Shown: piece after piece, positions 34,139-46,338 of the stretch
How positions within the stretch are numbered: position 1 is the stretch's first letter
How the letters are laid out: each line of letters opens with the position of its first letter
Assembly: GCF_027579695.1 (NCBI RefSeq)
Contig: NC_083570.1
Coordinates: forward strand, 6,169,001-6,233,000
From: Neoarius graeffei
Taxonomy: Eukaryota > Chordata > Actinopteri > Siluriformes > Ariidae
Reading direction: 5' to 3'
Length of the DNA: 64,000 nt
Made by a program: the position numbers and the translations under genes
Notes under the pieces: model-generated
Database searches by the model: none
The model's input: the letters and a program-made list of their open reading frames with translations, nothing else
Told to the model about the DNA's origin: nothing

Positions 34139-34665
34139 AAGTGTGTAGTGTTTTCTGTAAAATTCCTGCACGTTGCCACGTTGTTGCTCAGTCGTCTGTT
34201 TCACTAGAACACAATCCAGCTGCACAAAAACACTCATTTTAATATTTAAATTAAAACAGATGAATAATTTAAAATAATTAAAAAGGAAATGTTAAAAATT
34301 AACTGTCAGTCAAGAAACTCGTCAAATTTAAAAAGAAAATGATCTCATGACCTTCGCATTATAAAGTTGTGTTTGTTTCATATTAAGCAGCGTCTCATTA
34401 AATAACTAATAAACAGTAATAAAGCCAGAACAGAACAACATTTTAAACCTGTTCAGGTCACACTATATAAAAATAAAACATCACTTTTGGAATGAATTTG
34501 ATTTTTCTGCTTGTGTTCTAAGATGTAAAATCCACATTCACTTTTTCAAATCTGAAGTTGTTTCTAAACCCTGAGATTTGATTGTAAAACATTGAACAAT
34601 ATTTAAACTCCATTAGAACATCCAGTACATGATCGGTTCAGGCTGCCGATGTCGTGTTCATCCCA
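34139..34665. other. Downstream flank of the TRIM gene
   Basis: A/T-rich with no supported gene. It probably includes the 3' UTR and transcription end. Confidence 0.5.
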
Positions 34666-35790
34666 TATTCAGCCTGGATGATGATTGGCCCGCAGATAGA
34701 ACCTTATAAATCCAGGTTTATCTGTGAGTTTGGGATTTTTATTCAAATATTACAATCAAAGCTTTGCAGAATAAAAGATAAGAGCACAGGAGAATAAAGT
34801 TTCCCCCAGTGATGGAGTTTCTGTGCTGAACTCATTTTCAGACAGAAGCAAATTCAACCTTTTCCTGAGAGTTTCAGCAGCTGGATAGATATTTTTCAGT
34901 ATTTTAAACTGAATTTCTTTCACTGTGGGTGAAATTGGCCGTCTAAGATAACTACAGTGTGTATTTGTTAGCGTTCCTTCATCGTCAGTTATTCTTACTT
35001 TTGTTAATTTTTTTTTTTTAACTCAGGGAATAGCTTCCATTTTAAAACACTTCTAATTCCCTTGCTATTAGATTTTCTTTCACCAATTTCCACTTCACCG
35101 ATTTTCAATTCAGGCAGTTTGACCGACACCTTTGAATATTCAAGGGTATTTTTTATCGTGAACCTTAAGGGAGGTGGAATAGCTCTACAAATTTAATTAA
35201 ATTCTCTATCGACACATTTTAAATGAAACTTTTTTACAAATGAATTAAATTGCATTAAATGTCCATTTTCATCCATTAGACCAGTAACATCTAAAACTTT
35301 ATCATTCCATTCTTGTTGAAAAAAAGTCTTCCTATTAATAGTAATGGTTCTATTATTCCACAAGGTTAAGTACGCTCGCATTTGTGGACATAAAATAATT
35401 TTGGTGAAATTGGGCAGCCTTGTCTGATTCCACGTAACATCTTAAATTTTGGTGTCATTCCAGGGTTAAGGGAGATATAACTAAATATCATTGTGAAATA
35501 TTTTAATAACCTTGCAGAACCCTTTTCCAAATCCAAGATTGAGTTTTATGAACATAAAATCGTACTCCACCGTGTCGAATGCTTTGAAAAAGTCGAGAAA
35601 TAAAACGAGACTGATTGAATAATTGATTGGTAATCAATCATATCCAGAATCAGCCAGACATGGTTTTGAATACATCTTCCCTTCATGAAGGCTGATTGAT
35701 ATTCATCTAGTTGAGACTGCAGTGACTGTAATTCTGAAATGTTTTCTAAGCATAGTTGTGTGTTATTTACTAATGTATTAATTTTACATG
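34666..35790 (-). pseudogene. Tx1/L1-like ORF2 remnant
   Basis: On the minus strand the sequence from about 35720 reads an L1/Tx1-type RT in shifting frames: QSAFMKGRCIQNH, then FISRLFQSIRHGGV in place of the usual F-DF-KAFDTV, then MLRGIRQGCPISPKLF near 35420. It next jumps to LTLWNNRTITINRKTFFQQEWND (35381-35193) and to KILKNIYPAAETLRKR near 34880, the C-terminal region. Many frameshifts and an internal deletion show long decay. It lies immediately downstream of the TRIM gene, in the opposite direction. Confidence 0.65.
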
Positions 35791-36093
35791 ATCTTCAGTT
35801 TTCTTAAATTACATACAAATTCATGTAAAATGACAGTAATTATCTGTAATTAAATATGTAGCCTGGTATATTAAAGTTTGTCCATACTAACAATATAAAC
35901 ACTTCTCTGTAATTTTAAGGTAAATCTTTTTATATTTGCATGTAATTATACATTCAACCTGTAATTAAATATGTGGCTTTTTATATAAAAGGTTTGTCCA
36001 TACCAACAACCTAACGTTTTTCTCTGTAATTATAAGGTAAAGGTTAGTTTTATATCCGTATATTTTCACATTCAAACTCTAAATATGTAGCTC
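35791..36093. repeat. AT-rich stretch with a loose tandem repeat
   Basis: Phrases like TCTGTAATTTTAAGGTAAA, GTAATTAAATATGTAGC and TTTGTCCATACTAACAA recur about every 115 bases from 35830 and again after the SINE at 36497-36545. No gene. Confidence 0.5.
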
Positions 36094-36106
36094 ATTATAG
36101 AAAGGC

Positions 36107-36483
36107 GGGCGGCACGGTGGTGTAGTGGTTAGCGCTGTCACCTCACAGCAAGAAGGTCCTGGGTTCGAGCCCCGGGGCCGGCGAGGGCCTTTCTGTGTGG
36201 AGTTTGCATGTTCTCCCCGTGTCCGCGTGGGTTTCCTCCGGGTGCTCCGGTTTCCCCCACAGTCCAAAGACATGCAGGTTAGGTTAACTGGTTACTCTAA
36301 ATTGACCGTAGGTGTGAATGTGAGTGTGAATGGTTGTCTGTGTCTATGTGTCAGCCCTGTGATGACCTGGCGACTTGTCCAGGGTGTACCCCGCCTTTCG
36401 CCCATAGTCAGCTGGGATAGGCTCCAGCTTGCCTGCGACCCTGTAGAAGGATAAAGCGGCTAGAGATAATGAGATGAGATGAG
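36107..36483 (+). repeat. Full-length SINE, 13-bp target duplication
   Basis: ATTATAGAAAGGC flanks it at 36094-36106 and 36484-36496. Head, core and GATAATGAGATGAG tail are complete. Confidence 0.92.
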
Positions 36484-36545
36484 ATTATAGAAAGGCTTAC
36501 ATGCATGTCGATACTGATGTTTTTCTGTGTAATGTTAAGGTAAAT

Positions 36546-37131
36546 CTTATTCACAATCTTGTTCACTAGTACTTGTATGGTATGTATAAAAGTGCTGGTG
36601 TAGACTTATATATTCAAACTAATTCTGGATATAATGCCAATGAATGACAAAAATAAAATGAGTAAAGGCAAAGTCAGGAAAAAGGATTGCAATAGTCCAG
36701 GCAGGAAGTAGCAACAACGATTAGCTTCTTGCTGTTGAATGTTTTATTCAAACATTCATCAATGCATTTACACTTAATGATAAGGGCATCATGAACCCCC
36801 AGAGTGCTCTTTTGAATGAAGGGCCTCCAAATTGAAGCTTCAATTTGTGTGTGCCAAACAGGCCTAACACATGAACAAGTCTGATGCACCTTATATCCAA
36901 CAATAACATGCCAGCCGCAGAGTGAGACACTGAGAACAGAAATCTTCAATCTACTGCAAGTGTAAAAAAAAAAATAGAAAAAGGCTGTGCTTACAAAAAG
37001 TTTGTCTCAAATGAATTAAAACTTCAATAACATTCATCAACTTATTTCAGTGCACTGTTCTACTTGGAAACCTTTGGTCCTGGCATTCACATGGACACGT
37101 GTTTGTTCAGTGAGGTAGTGATCTCACCCTT
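36546..37131. other. No supported gene
   Basis: Contains a repeat-like segment (GATTGCAATAGTCCAGGCAGG, 36685-36705) that resembles fish LINE 3' sequence. It may also include the 3' UTR of the exons that follow on the minus strand. Confidence 0.4.
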
Positions 37132-37912
37132 TTACTCTGTCCATTCAAAATTGGCAATTTTGGAAGTGAGGCTCAGCACCCTTGGGTTGACAGCATACTG
37201 ACGTCCCTTTGCTTTTCGCTCGACTTTGGTCCCTTGATCTGGGTTGATTCTGAAGATGCATCTGTTGGAAAAACATTTAACACAAATCATTTAGAGAAAA
37301 CTAATGTTGGCATTAAAGCCAGTGAAGCAGCATCTTTAGATACAAAGTTAATACGTTTTCACAAAGCTACACTATGCAATTTCCAATCATTAGAGGGGGT
37401 TGAGAGTAGAAATGCACTCAGACTCCTAACTTGAGCAGCATGTATACGTACCACATGTCTCAGAGCCTGTGAATATTCTCATTCAGCCAGGTCATAGTTA
37501 TCACGAGGAAATTTAATTGAACGCAACTGGACTTGGTTATGTCTTTGAAGACGTTTCACCTCAGACTAGTCCTAGTCTAGTCCAGCCTAGTCAGACGAGC
37601 ATGAACTGACGAAGAGGTGAAACGTCTTCAAAGACATATAACCAAGTCCAGTTGCGTTCAATTAAATTTCCTTGAGAGACGCAGGTCAGAGTTATGAGCT
37701 GGGGAGGAGTTGCCAGGTTTGAATGCTGTGATTTTACAAACAGCAACTGGCATATTCTACATTATCTACCTGTAAAGCAGTGTGTGCATGCATTCTGAAA
37801 GTGTACCTCTGCAAGAACTCCAGAGTAGCAGCAAGTTCCACTGGGTAGTCAATGTTGTGCAGGTAATATGAGCAGAACATCTGGAATGCTTTGGTGAAGT
37901 TGTTTGTTGACT
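37132..37912 (-). pseudogene. Two terminal exons resembling a SAMD3-like multicopy fish gene
   Basis: The upstream exon (about 37912-37807) reads NFTKAFQMFCSYYLHNIDYPVELAATLEFLQ and ends GCAGAG|GTACAC. The downstream exon starts at 37261 after TTTTCCAACAG and reads CIFRINPDQGTKVERKAKGRQYAVNPRVLSLTSKIANFEWTE with a TAA at 37134-37132. Splicing rejoins a split arginine codon in phase. The text resembles the C-terminus of SAMD3-like/DUF proteins found in many copies in fish; this family match is from memory. Upstream exons are cut off by a SINE and a Harbinger element, so it is likely a fragment. Confidence 0.5.
37507..37671. repeat. 56-bp inverted repeat within that intron
   Basis: Left arm 37507-37562 (GGAAATTTAATTGAACGC...CACCTC) and right arm 37614-37671 are near-perfect complements, differing by a two-base TA insertion. 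The loop is 51 bases and holds CTAGTCTAGTCC-like repeats. A foldback repeat with no coding capacity. Confidence 0.9.
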
Positions 37913-37920
37913 ATGACCTG

Positions 37921-39804
37921 GGGCCTCATGTACAAAGCTTGCGTACGCACAAAAAAGCTACGTACGTCACTTTCTGCGCAAACATTCGTATGTACAAAGA
38001 TTGGCTTGGCGTGGAAAAGTGCGGTACTCTACGCAAACCTCATGGCTGGCGTACGCACATTTCTGGTGCATTTTGGTACTTGGCGACATTTAGAGGCAGA
38101 GCAACGCAACTACATTTAGGCCTACTCAGTCAAGAGTCATGACATGGCGATAAGAGGCATCCAAAAATGCATCAGAACATCAGGATGCGTGAATTGAAAT
38201 GTATGTCAGTCATACGACATTGTCGAGACACATAATGCGAGACTGTTGGGTAAATGCCAACAGATCCATCAACCATCCCTTCCATATTGTAATTATGGGA
38301 AATGAGAAACCCCAGCAATATCATTTCGATATTATTCCCATTGACTATTGGTTAATTAATTAAATTTAAGAATGCACATGCAGGACCATGCATTGCAGCT
38401 AGCTTAATAGATCTTCCTCGCGCATTTGCCACGAGGTGTCAGACTGAAATATTATTAGTTGATGTTGCGTGGGGTAGCCTTATCACATAATTACCAAGAT
38501 CAATATATGAAACGATTTCCAAGTGCGTACAAATCAGACACAACCGCGGTGTGTGGCGTGTTACACAATGTGGCACAGCGGCACGGCGTGCCAATAATGG
38601 AGCGAGACCTGCCGGAGGACCCAGACCCTGGGCCTCACAACGAGGTGCCACAGCGACATGGCATACAAACCCGGCAGCGCTTAATAGCCACAATGTGAAA
38701 AGGTAAGGGCAGACGGGACACCATTCATTTTTTAAGATATTCTTTTAATGTGTTATTCAGTTCCTTCAATTCCTCGCGGATTCCCTCAAGGTTGTCATTA
38801 ATCGCCTCTATCCCCTTTAAAATTTCCCCCTGCGACTCAAGGCCCGCGCGTGTCAGCACCTGGCCTGTGGACCCGGCGACAGGGGCAGGCGGTGGAGAAG
38901 GGGGGCAGGCGGTGGAGAAGGGGGGCAGGTGACAGTTACGCTGGATCTGCTCGGCTGGGGGTCCTCTTCCTGCTCGGGTGGGATGGACTGGGGGCCTCCT
39001 GTTGTTCCCTGGCACCCTGCTAGAATACATTTGTCATTAAAATCCTATTGTGGAAAATATGTGCACATGTTTTATTTCTGGTTACATGTGGCTAGGAATA
39101 TTGGGCCTACTAAGAGAGGAAGACATTTCCTCAAATACAGGGTGTCCCCGAAAAAATGTACACATTAGAGCACTAAAGGTGTTTTTTTGTTTTCAAAACC
39201 CATGTAACTCAAATAGACACTCATTGTGGCGCAGGCACTGCGGACGATGCGAATCATACCGTTATCTTGGTATAGGCTACATTCACATTCAGTGGCATAC
39301 AATCAGTGACCGTTGCATGTCTCATAGCATACACTTTGAACATCACTTTAATTGGAGGTGACAGAACAATTAAGTGATGTATGTGAATTCTATTACACTG
39401 TGCTAAAGGCAGGGATTAACGCGAATAAATGTTAATGTTAAATGTTAATAATAAATGTTAAATGTTAATTTGATTAACGCGAGATTTCTAACATTTAATT
39501 AACATTAACGCGTTAGGAAAAGTTGCCATGTCTTTTACCTAACGCGGGCCTTACTGCAGGTCTATTTATACTAATTAACATATTCAGTGTGGAATAATTG
39601 AGGGAGGAGACGGGGCGGGGAACGGGGCTCGTGCATGTGCGCCGAATTCCACGTTGATTGAGATGTACAACAGGAGAGTGCGTGGAAACCTTCGTACGCA
39701 CTGATTGATACATCCGGATTTTTTTGGTCGTACGCAAATTTCCCGATTTTGACGTACGCACATATTTAGTGGGAAATCCACGCAGGTCTTTGTACATGAG
39801 GCCC
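37921..39804. mobile_element. PIF/Harbinger element, internally decayed, inside a SINE
   Basis: Inverted ends GGGCCTCATGTACAAAG (37921) and CTTTGTACATGAGGCCC (to 39804), with a 3-bp CTG duplication, CWG being an accepted Harbinger target. Plus-strand 38462-38698 encodes VCGVLHNVAQRHGVPI...RQRLIATM, the C-terminus of a Harbinger nuclease. Minus-strand 39030-38725 encodes a proline-rich then coiled segment (GIEAINDNLEGIREELKELNNTLKEYLKK), like the tail of the companion Myb/SANT protein. The two genes are convergent, as usual. A mariner-type end (CAGGGTGTCCCCGAAAAAATG) lies at 39140, and ATGTTAA repeats at 39427-39510. Confidence 0.82.
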
Positions 39805-39925
39805 CTGGCGACTTGTCCAGGGTGTACCCCGCCTTTCGCCTGTAGTCAGCTGGGATAGGCTCCAGCTTGCCTGCGACCCTGTAGAACAGGATAAAGCGGC
39901 TACAGATAATGAGATGAGATTATTA
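39805..39925 (+). repeat. SINE 3' tail, host of the Harbinger insertion
   Basis: GCGACTTGTCCAGGGTGTAC...GATAATGAGATGAG is the tail of the common SINE. The preceding bases ATGACCTG lie on the other side of the Harbinger element (37913-37920), so the SINE was split by it. A (TTA)n run follows. Confidence 0.85.
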
Positions 39926-40042
39926 TTATTATTATTTATGATGTATTTATTTCTTAAGTGTAATGTAATATATGATTTCTGAGGTGTATGTGTTACTTAC
40001 ACTGTTATTATGTACTTTTAATAATGTATCACTATCTTATGT

Positions 40043-41435
40043 TTGTTAGAAATGGCTGGAGCTAAACAACCACCCAGCCCCACTGCTGAGGAAGAGCCCA
40101 TGTCACCCTACCATGCTGCTGAGCCCCCATCCAGCCCCACTGCTGAGGATGAGCCTCTGTCAACAGACCCTGCTTCATGGCCCTCACCTCTGACTGACAG
40201 CATGCGCACTGAACTTGTTCGCCGAGGACCTAATAAGTTGCCACCTGCCTTTATCTTCCGCAGGAATGAGAGTGATGGGAGAAGTTGCCACCACCATTAT
40301 TTTTCAAAAACATTAGTTAGTGGTGAAAAGATGACAAGAAGTTGGCTCATTTATTCCATGGGAAACAATAGCCTGTTTTGTTTTTGCTGCACACTGTTCT
40401 CAAAGAGGAGCATTCAATTAACAATTGTCGGCATGTCCGATTGGAAGCATGCCAGCACATACTTCACACGAGAACAGCTCCGAACACCTCAACTGCATGA
40501 TGGCATGGAAGGAACTAGCAGTGAGGTTAAGGAAGGGGGAAACCGTTGACAAACAGGAAATGGCACTTTTGGATGCAGAAAGGGCAAGATGGAGAGCAGT
40601 CCTTACCCGTCTGATTGCTATTGTGCAGTCATTGGCTGTTCGAAATCTTGCTCTGAGGGGGCACACGGAAACACTGCATACTCCCTCAAATGGCAACTTT
40701 CTTAAAGAGGTTGAACTTATGGCAAAGTTTGACCCTATAATGAAAGACCACCTGAACCGCATTGAGAGAGGAGCAAGCCACAACAGCTACCTAGGAAGCC
40801 ATGTCCAGAACGAGATTATTGGTTTGCTAAGTGACAACATCATGTCTGCCATCGTGGCAGTCATCAGAAAAGCCAAATTTTTCTCCATCATTTTGGACTG
40901 CACACCAGAAATCAGCCACATCGAACAGTTATCGGTGGTGATTAGGGTGGTCTCACTGATGGGCACACCACAGATTATGGAGCACTTTCTTGGATTTTTG
41001 GAGGCAGAGGAGTCCACAAGGCAGCATTTGGCATCAATGGTCCTCAACAGACTCGAAGAACTGGGCATACCTTTTCAAGATTGCAGAGGACAGTCATATG
41101 ACAATGGGACCAACATGAGGGGCAAATCAAAGGGAGTACAAGCCAGGCTCCTAGAGAAGAACCCCAGGGCTCTTTTTGTGCCATGTGGGGCACACACATT
41201 GAATTTGGTGTTGTGCGATGCTGCGAAGGGCTCTACTGATGCCATGAGCTACTTCGGTGTCCTGCAGAAGCTGTATACTCTGTTCTCAGGCTCAACTCAA
41301 AGGTGGGCAGAACTGAAAAAACATGTCACAATCACCTTGAAGATGTGGGCAGACACGCGGTGGGAGAGCAAAATAAAGACTGTTGAGCCCATGCGATATC
41401 ACAGAGCTGCTTTGAGGGAGGCTTTGTATGTGTAA
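40043..41435 (+). pseudogene. hAT transposase with TTF-type finger, one frameshift, 3' lost
   Basis: The first frame (40043-40549) holds a Pro/Ser/acidic N-terminus and a TTF-type zinc finger (SCHHHYFSKTL...SLFCFCCTLFS). A one-base shift near 40470 moves to the second frame, which runs to 41435 (EKVELMAKFDPIMKDHL, FFSIILDCTPEISHIEQLSVVIR, GQSYDNGTNMRGK, FVPCGAHTLNLVLCD, WADTRWESK). These are the motifs of hAT proteins annotated as ZMYM1-like or zinc finger MYM-type in fish. The C-terminal dimerisation domain is missing because a duplicated segment begins at 41427. It could be an old transposon gene or a dead domesticated copy. Confidence 0.75.
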
Positions 41436-41864
41436 ACATTAGACGTGGACAAGGCGATGGCAACTTGGCAAATCCATAGAAAGTCATGTGACTAATCAGA
41501 CTGTGTAGCGATTGCAACGTTATCGCGAGCTCTAAAGCACAGACAACTTCACTGCAAGCTTTCTCTTGGAATAAAATGTTTATATCCCTCAATATGCTTC
41601 CGCAGGTGGGATGGTGAGTTTTTGTAGGCTGTGATGTGCTCTGTTTTAGGCAAACAAAGCAAACATTTAAAATAAAACAATTCTTTATTCCTTTCAGAAA
41701 ACTGAATCATGGGTTCTAGCTATATAACCGTGGGTGTGTGCATTCCCCAGAAGAACCGCCTCCTTCCATTCTGCCATCAACTGATCGTGTTAAATAATGC
41801 TGCAGAGAAATCATTGATCTTGATTTTATCCAGTCTATGGACGTGACGTGACCCTAGTGATTAC

Positions 41865-44800
41865 CAGACATGTGGACTCGAGTCATGTGACTTGGACTCG
41901 AGTCAGACTCGAGTCACCATTTTGATGACTTGAGACTTGAAATCCCTAGATGAGGAATGACTTGCAACTCGACTCGGACTTGCATGCTGTTGACTCGAGA
42001 CTTGACTTGGACTTGACAGTTTTAGCTTGCAATGACTTGGCGTATCAGGTATAAATATTCTTTTTTTCCCCCCCTCGATTTTGAATCCAAGTACACTCGT
42101 TATTATTTGAATGCGGTGTAGCTCCTTGTCCTAGGCTACGGCAGCTCAATCCACTAGCACTAGGTGTCACTCAAGCACTTCAACTGGTTCAAATGAAAAA
42201 CCAAACGGTGATGGGCAATGAGGACGCTGAATGATGAACGGACGGATAAAAACATGATTCCCCGCGTAATTTCCTTTGGATTTAAAGAATACTCCAATAC
42301 AGATGGCAAACACATTGCTACGTGCAGAACATGTGGAGCCACAATTTCGGACAGCCAGTCAACCACATCAAACTTCGCTCGTCACCTGAGGCTGCATAAG
42401 GACAAGTAAGTAACAAAGCTAGGCTACAGCTAGCAAGAATCTGTACAGGCTAGAAGTGGAATGTGTTAATATATTAACGCTGTCAAGGATTTGTTTTGCT
42501 TTGCTGAATGCAAAATAGTGAAGTAGATTTTTTTTATTGGATTGCTTTTGTGTTCAGTCTAGTGTTAGATTATGTGGGCTAGGCTACCAGTTAACACCCA
42601 TTGGGAAGGCATAGCCAGAAGGTGGTGATTTGGTCAGAGCAGAGAACGTTTACAAGATTGTTATAAAGGCTCTGGTCAGAACGACACAGACTTATGATAA
42701 GAACCGGACAGCAAAGGATAAAACGTGAATCAAATAAGCAGTTACCCAGGCTGCAAACTAAGTATGTAAAACAGAAGTTCGCTCTTTGCAATGAGAAAGT
42801 CAGTGCTTGTCATGAAAGGCATTTAAACCACCGAGACGAGATGACTAGCAATGCAAGTTAAACCAGGCGTTTAACTGTTTGCTACGTACTGCACCAAGTC
42901 ATGGACGCTGTGCGATGTGTGTTATTAGTGCTGGGATTACGTGTCAGAGACATTCAATTCTATTCTCTTCCTCTCTCTGGTGTCATGTAGGCAATGTGAA
43001 TAATGGGCCATTTGGGCTATGTAAAATGTAAGCTCAGCTAGGGCTGTGCGATGTCCCCTTAATTGGCATCGACGATGTTTACAGTGCAAACATCGTGATG
43101 GACGATGATATCGGGGGGGGGGGGGGATTTTAATACCACGTTATTAAATATATTATTATTATTATTATTATTATTATTAAAAGTATTAGATACTCATCCG
43201 AGGCTTTGGCACGTAAAGGAAAAAAAGCGCTAGGTGATGTGGAATATTTGGCCTTGACAACGGATATGTGGTCCAGCTGCAACATGATGCCCTATATGTC
43301 AGCTACCGTACATTATGTGGAGTCCAAATGCCTGCAGACGAGTTTCATGCCAGAGACACATTCAGCGGACAATTTAGAAGACGCATTGCGCGAGACACTT
43401 GCCGAATGGAAAATAGAGGAGAAAAAGATCGCCTGCATAACAACGGGGCGAATATTGTCACAGCCATCAGGCAATTGAAATGGCCGTGGTTAAGTTGTTT
43501 TGGGCACAATTTGAACCTGGCCATAACCAACTCGCTTGCGCAACAGAGGGCCAGTACAGACCGAGCGTTTGGAGTTTGCCGAGCAGTCAACACTGCGTTT
43601 GCGCACAGCTGGCTTCGGAGAAATGAGCTGCGCAAAGCGCAGGTGGAAACGAACCTCCCCGAGCACTCACTGATCACGCTAAGATATTAATCAGCTCTAA
43701 CAATGAAAGACTAGTATTCAAATTATGAGAAGAAACTACACTTAAGCTATTACTCATTGTTTATTTACACCATATCAATTGAAGATGCGTTTCGGCCTTT
43801 AGTGCGCACATGAACGCGCTAATTTTTCCAATTTATTAGTGTTTGAATTATTGCACCAGCTTTTAAAATCATGATTTAATATTGTTTTTTTTTACTGTCT
43901 TTACATTTATCAGAATCACCTTCATTCTTCCATTTGGTTTGACATTATGGCTTAGAGTGGACCATTTTGTGTCTGAAAGTAGGCCTATTTACCAGATTAA
44001 AGTTATTTGACTTCTGCCGAAGTCTGCGCTTCACTGCCGTTTGATAAGGTTCAATATTTCCCGACTGAAGTCGTTAATAGTGGCTATTTGTTTGAACAAC
44101 ATGACAAATTTTACATTAAAAGTATAGTAGGCTAAAAAATGAAGTCGAAATTTATTATTAGTAGCATACTGTATTTGTGTAACCACGTTATGTTCACTAG
44201 CACGTCGCTGCACCATAGCCTACGTGAACAAGCGGTAATAGGATATTACTTTATAATGATTTATATAATTATGTATTTATATATATGTTATATAATATAT
44301 TTATATATTAAACAAAACTAACTAACTAAACTAACAAAAAACTAACTTTTTAGGTTAAATAGGCCCAGATGATACCGTATATGCATGTTTATGACAGGAG
44401 GGGGCGTGGTATCACGATGGTGGCTCTCCATCGTAATGGATGACCACCATCGTCGATGGACGATGGCATCGTCTATCGGCACAGCCCTAAGCTCAGCTGA
44501 CGTTTTATAGCGCAGTACATCCCGACAGATTGGAGTGTAGCCTACTCTGACGCGAAGCATTATCCCACAGTCTTACCCAAACGACAGGGCACACAATGCC
44601 TCTACATAGCGTGGCTTTACCAGTGCATTTATTAGTCTCTGGCGAGAAACCAAATTCGCCAAAAGCACGCAACTTGGATCTGGAGGATTCCGCTGAACAT
44701 TCTGAAATTCACAACAACTGTTTATTCTACTTTATTATACGGCTCTCTAGAATGTTGCCAGGGCTTCATTCTCACATTCTGGCCAGAGCCCTAGAGGACT

Positions 44801-46117
44801 CTGATTCTGGCTACATCGTCACAACGTTCTGTGTTTACTGAGGCTACCGGTATTTTAGCGAGTGTTTAGTGAATGCATTGTGGTCTAGCTAAACTGCTTA
44901 AGGGAACATCCTGGCTGGCTTGTATTAAACATTATACTGTGTATAAACAAATATGTTCAGATTAAATGAACTCAGACTTTGATATTGAAAATGATAAAAA
45001 CATGTTAATGTCTACATGATTAAAAACAGAAAACAAGTAGGCCTACTAATTTTACATTTTTTTTTCTTGTTTAGATTTGCAGAATATCTGAAGAACAAGA
45101 TCAACCCAAGTGAGACAGAGCAGCCGTCCATTTCTGGATTCCTTACTGCAAAAGACAGACAGTACAATGCTACCCACCCACAACAAAAAGCCATCACAAA
45201 TTCAATACTAACAGATTTGGTCATTGGATGCAACATCCCTCTCTCAGTAGTGGAGAACAGATATTTCCGGAATTTTTTGTCAGTTAGTTGGTCTCTCTCA
45301 CACACACAAACGTACTCAAGTCACGTTGTATTGTGTTAAAGGCATGTCATGTTGTATGTTGGGACAGTGCCTAACTTCAGAAGGAAAACCATTCTTTGAT
45401 TCTAAAAGTACACAGATCATCTGTTAGCTTGGACTTTGAGTTTCATGTCTTAAAATGCACATGAAAAGCATTTTTATGTGAAAAATGACATGAATGAAAT
45501 GAAAAGAAAATGATTTTTGTTACACAGTACCAGTACTAGTTTTGTTTAGAATTTTGTTTTAATTTCTCACTAATTTTCCAATAAAAAATTTAAGGAAATG
45601 GTCATATTTTCACTCATTCTCACACCCTTAGCCTCAGATGTACACTGACTCACTCAAACTAAACTCACTGAAAATTTAGGATGCTTTACTAACGTTAACT
45701 AACTAATCATTGTCTCCTCTGAGATTCTTTGATTGTCTTGGGGCAAGCTCTAAAACATTTTAAAATGGAAAAGAATGGGTGTACTGTAGTTACTTATGCT
45801 GACTCTATGAATCATTACATTACATTTAGCAGACATTTTTATCCAAGGTGACTGGAAAAGGAGGACATACACTGCAGTGTGGAGAGGTAATACATTTGTG
45901 ATCAAAAATGTGTTGATTGCCTGTAGAATAAATGGTGACTTGTTAGGGACTTGGAAAAAAATGAGACTTGGACTTGGACTCGACTTGGCTTGGGTAGGAC
46001 TTGGACTTGGACTTGACTTGGTCAAAAGTGCCTTGACTTGTGACTTGACTCGGACTTGAGTGGTAGGACTTGAGACTTACTTGTGACTTGCACATTAGTG
46101 ACTTTGTCCCACCTCTG
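41865..46117 (+). mobile_element. hAT element with BED exon, containing a second hAT
   Basis: 8-bp duplication GTGATTAC at 41857-41864 and 46118-46125. Ends are CAGACATGTGG and CCCACCTCTG; many GACTTGGACT-type copies crowd both ends (41880-42030, 45955-46090), as transposase-binding repeats often do. Exon 1 (42218-42405) encodes a BED finger (CRTCGATIS...HLRLH) with donor AA|GTAAGT. The acceptor at 45074 continues in phase with FAEYLKNKINPSE...QKAITNSILTDLVIGCNIPLSVVEN to about 45290. The catalytic and dimerisation regions are absent, so it is non-autonomous. A common fish repeat (ATTACATTTAGCAGAC) lies at 45819. Confidence 0.88.
43039..44489 (+). mobile_element. Nested hAT element with a partial DDE domain
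   Basis: Ends TAGGGCTGTGCGATG and GGCACAGCCCTA, flanked by AGCTCAGC at 43031-43038 and 44490-44497 (8 bp). A poly-G run and an (ATT)n run follow the left end. Frames 43206-43478 and 43448-43690 read DVEYLALTTDMWSS...YMSATVHYVE, then after a shift NNGANIVTAIRQLKWPWLSCFGHNLNLAITN...LPEHSLIT. These are ZBED1-type hAT motifs, including the aspartate of TDMW. Most of the transposase is missing. It lies within the intron of the outer hAT. Confidence 0.9.
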
Positions 46118-46338
46118 GTGATTACTGATAGACTGTCTCAGTGTCACCTGCGGAAAAACCAATCACGTTTTAGAAAAGAAAAGAAAAAACATCCACTTTC
46201 AAAGCTGCTTCATAGTAACGAGTAACGAGGACCTTGATAGAAATGTAGTGGAGTAAAAAGTACGATATTTGTCTTTCAAATGTAGTGAAGTTAAAGTCAT
46301 AAGTTTCCACAAAAAATACTCAAGTAAAGTACAGATAC

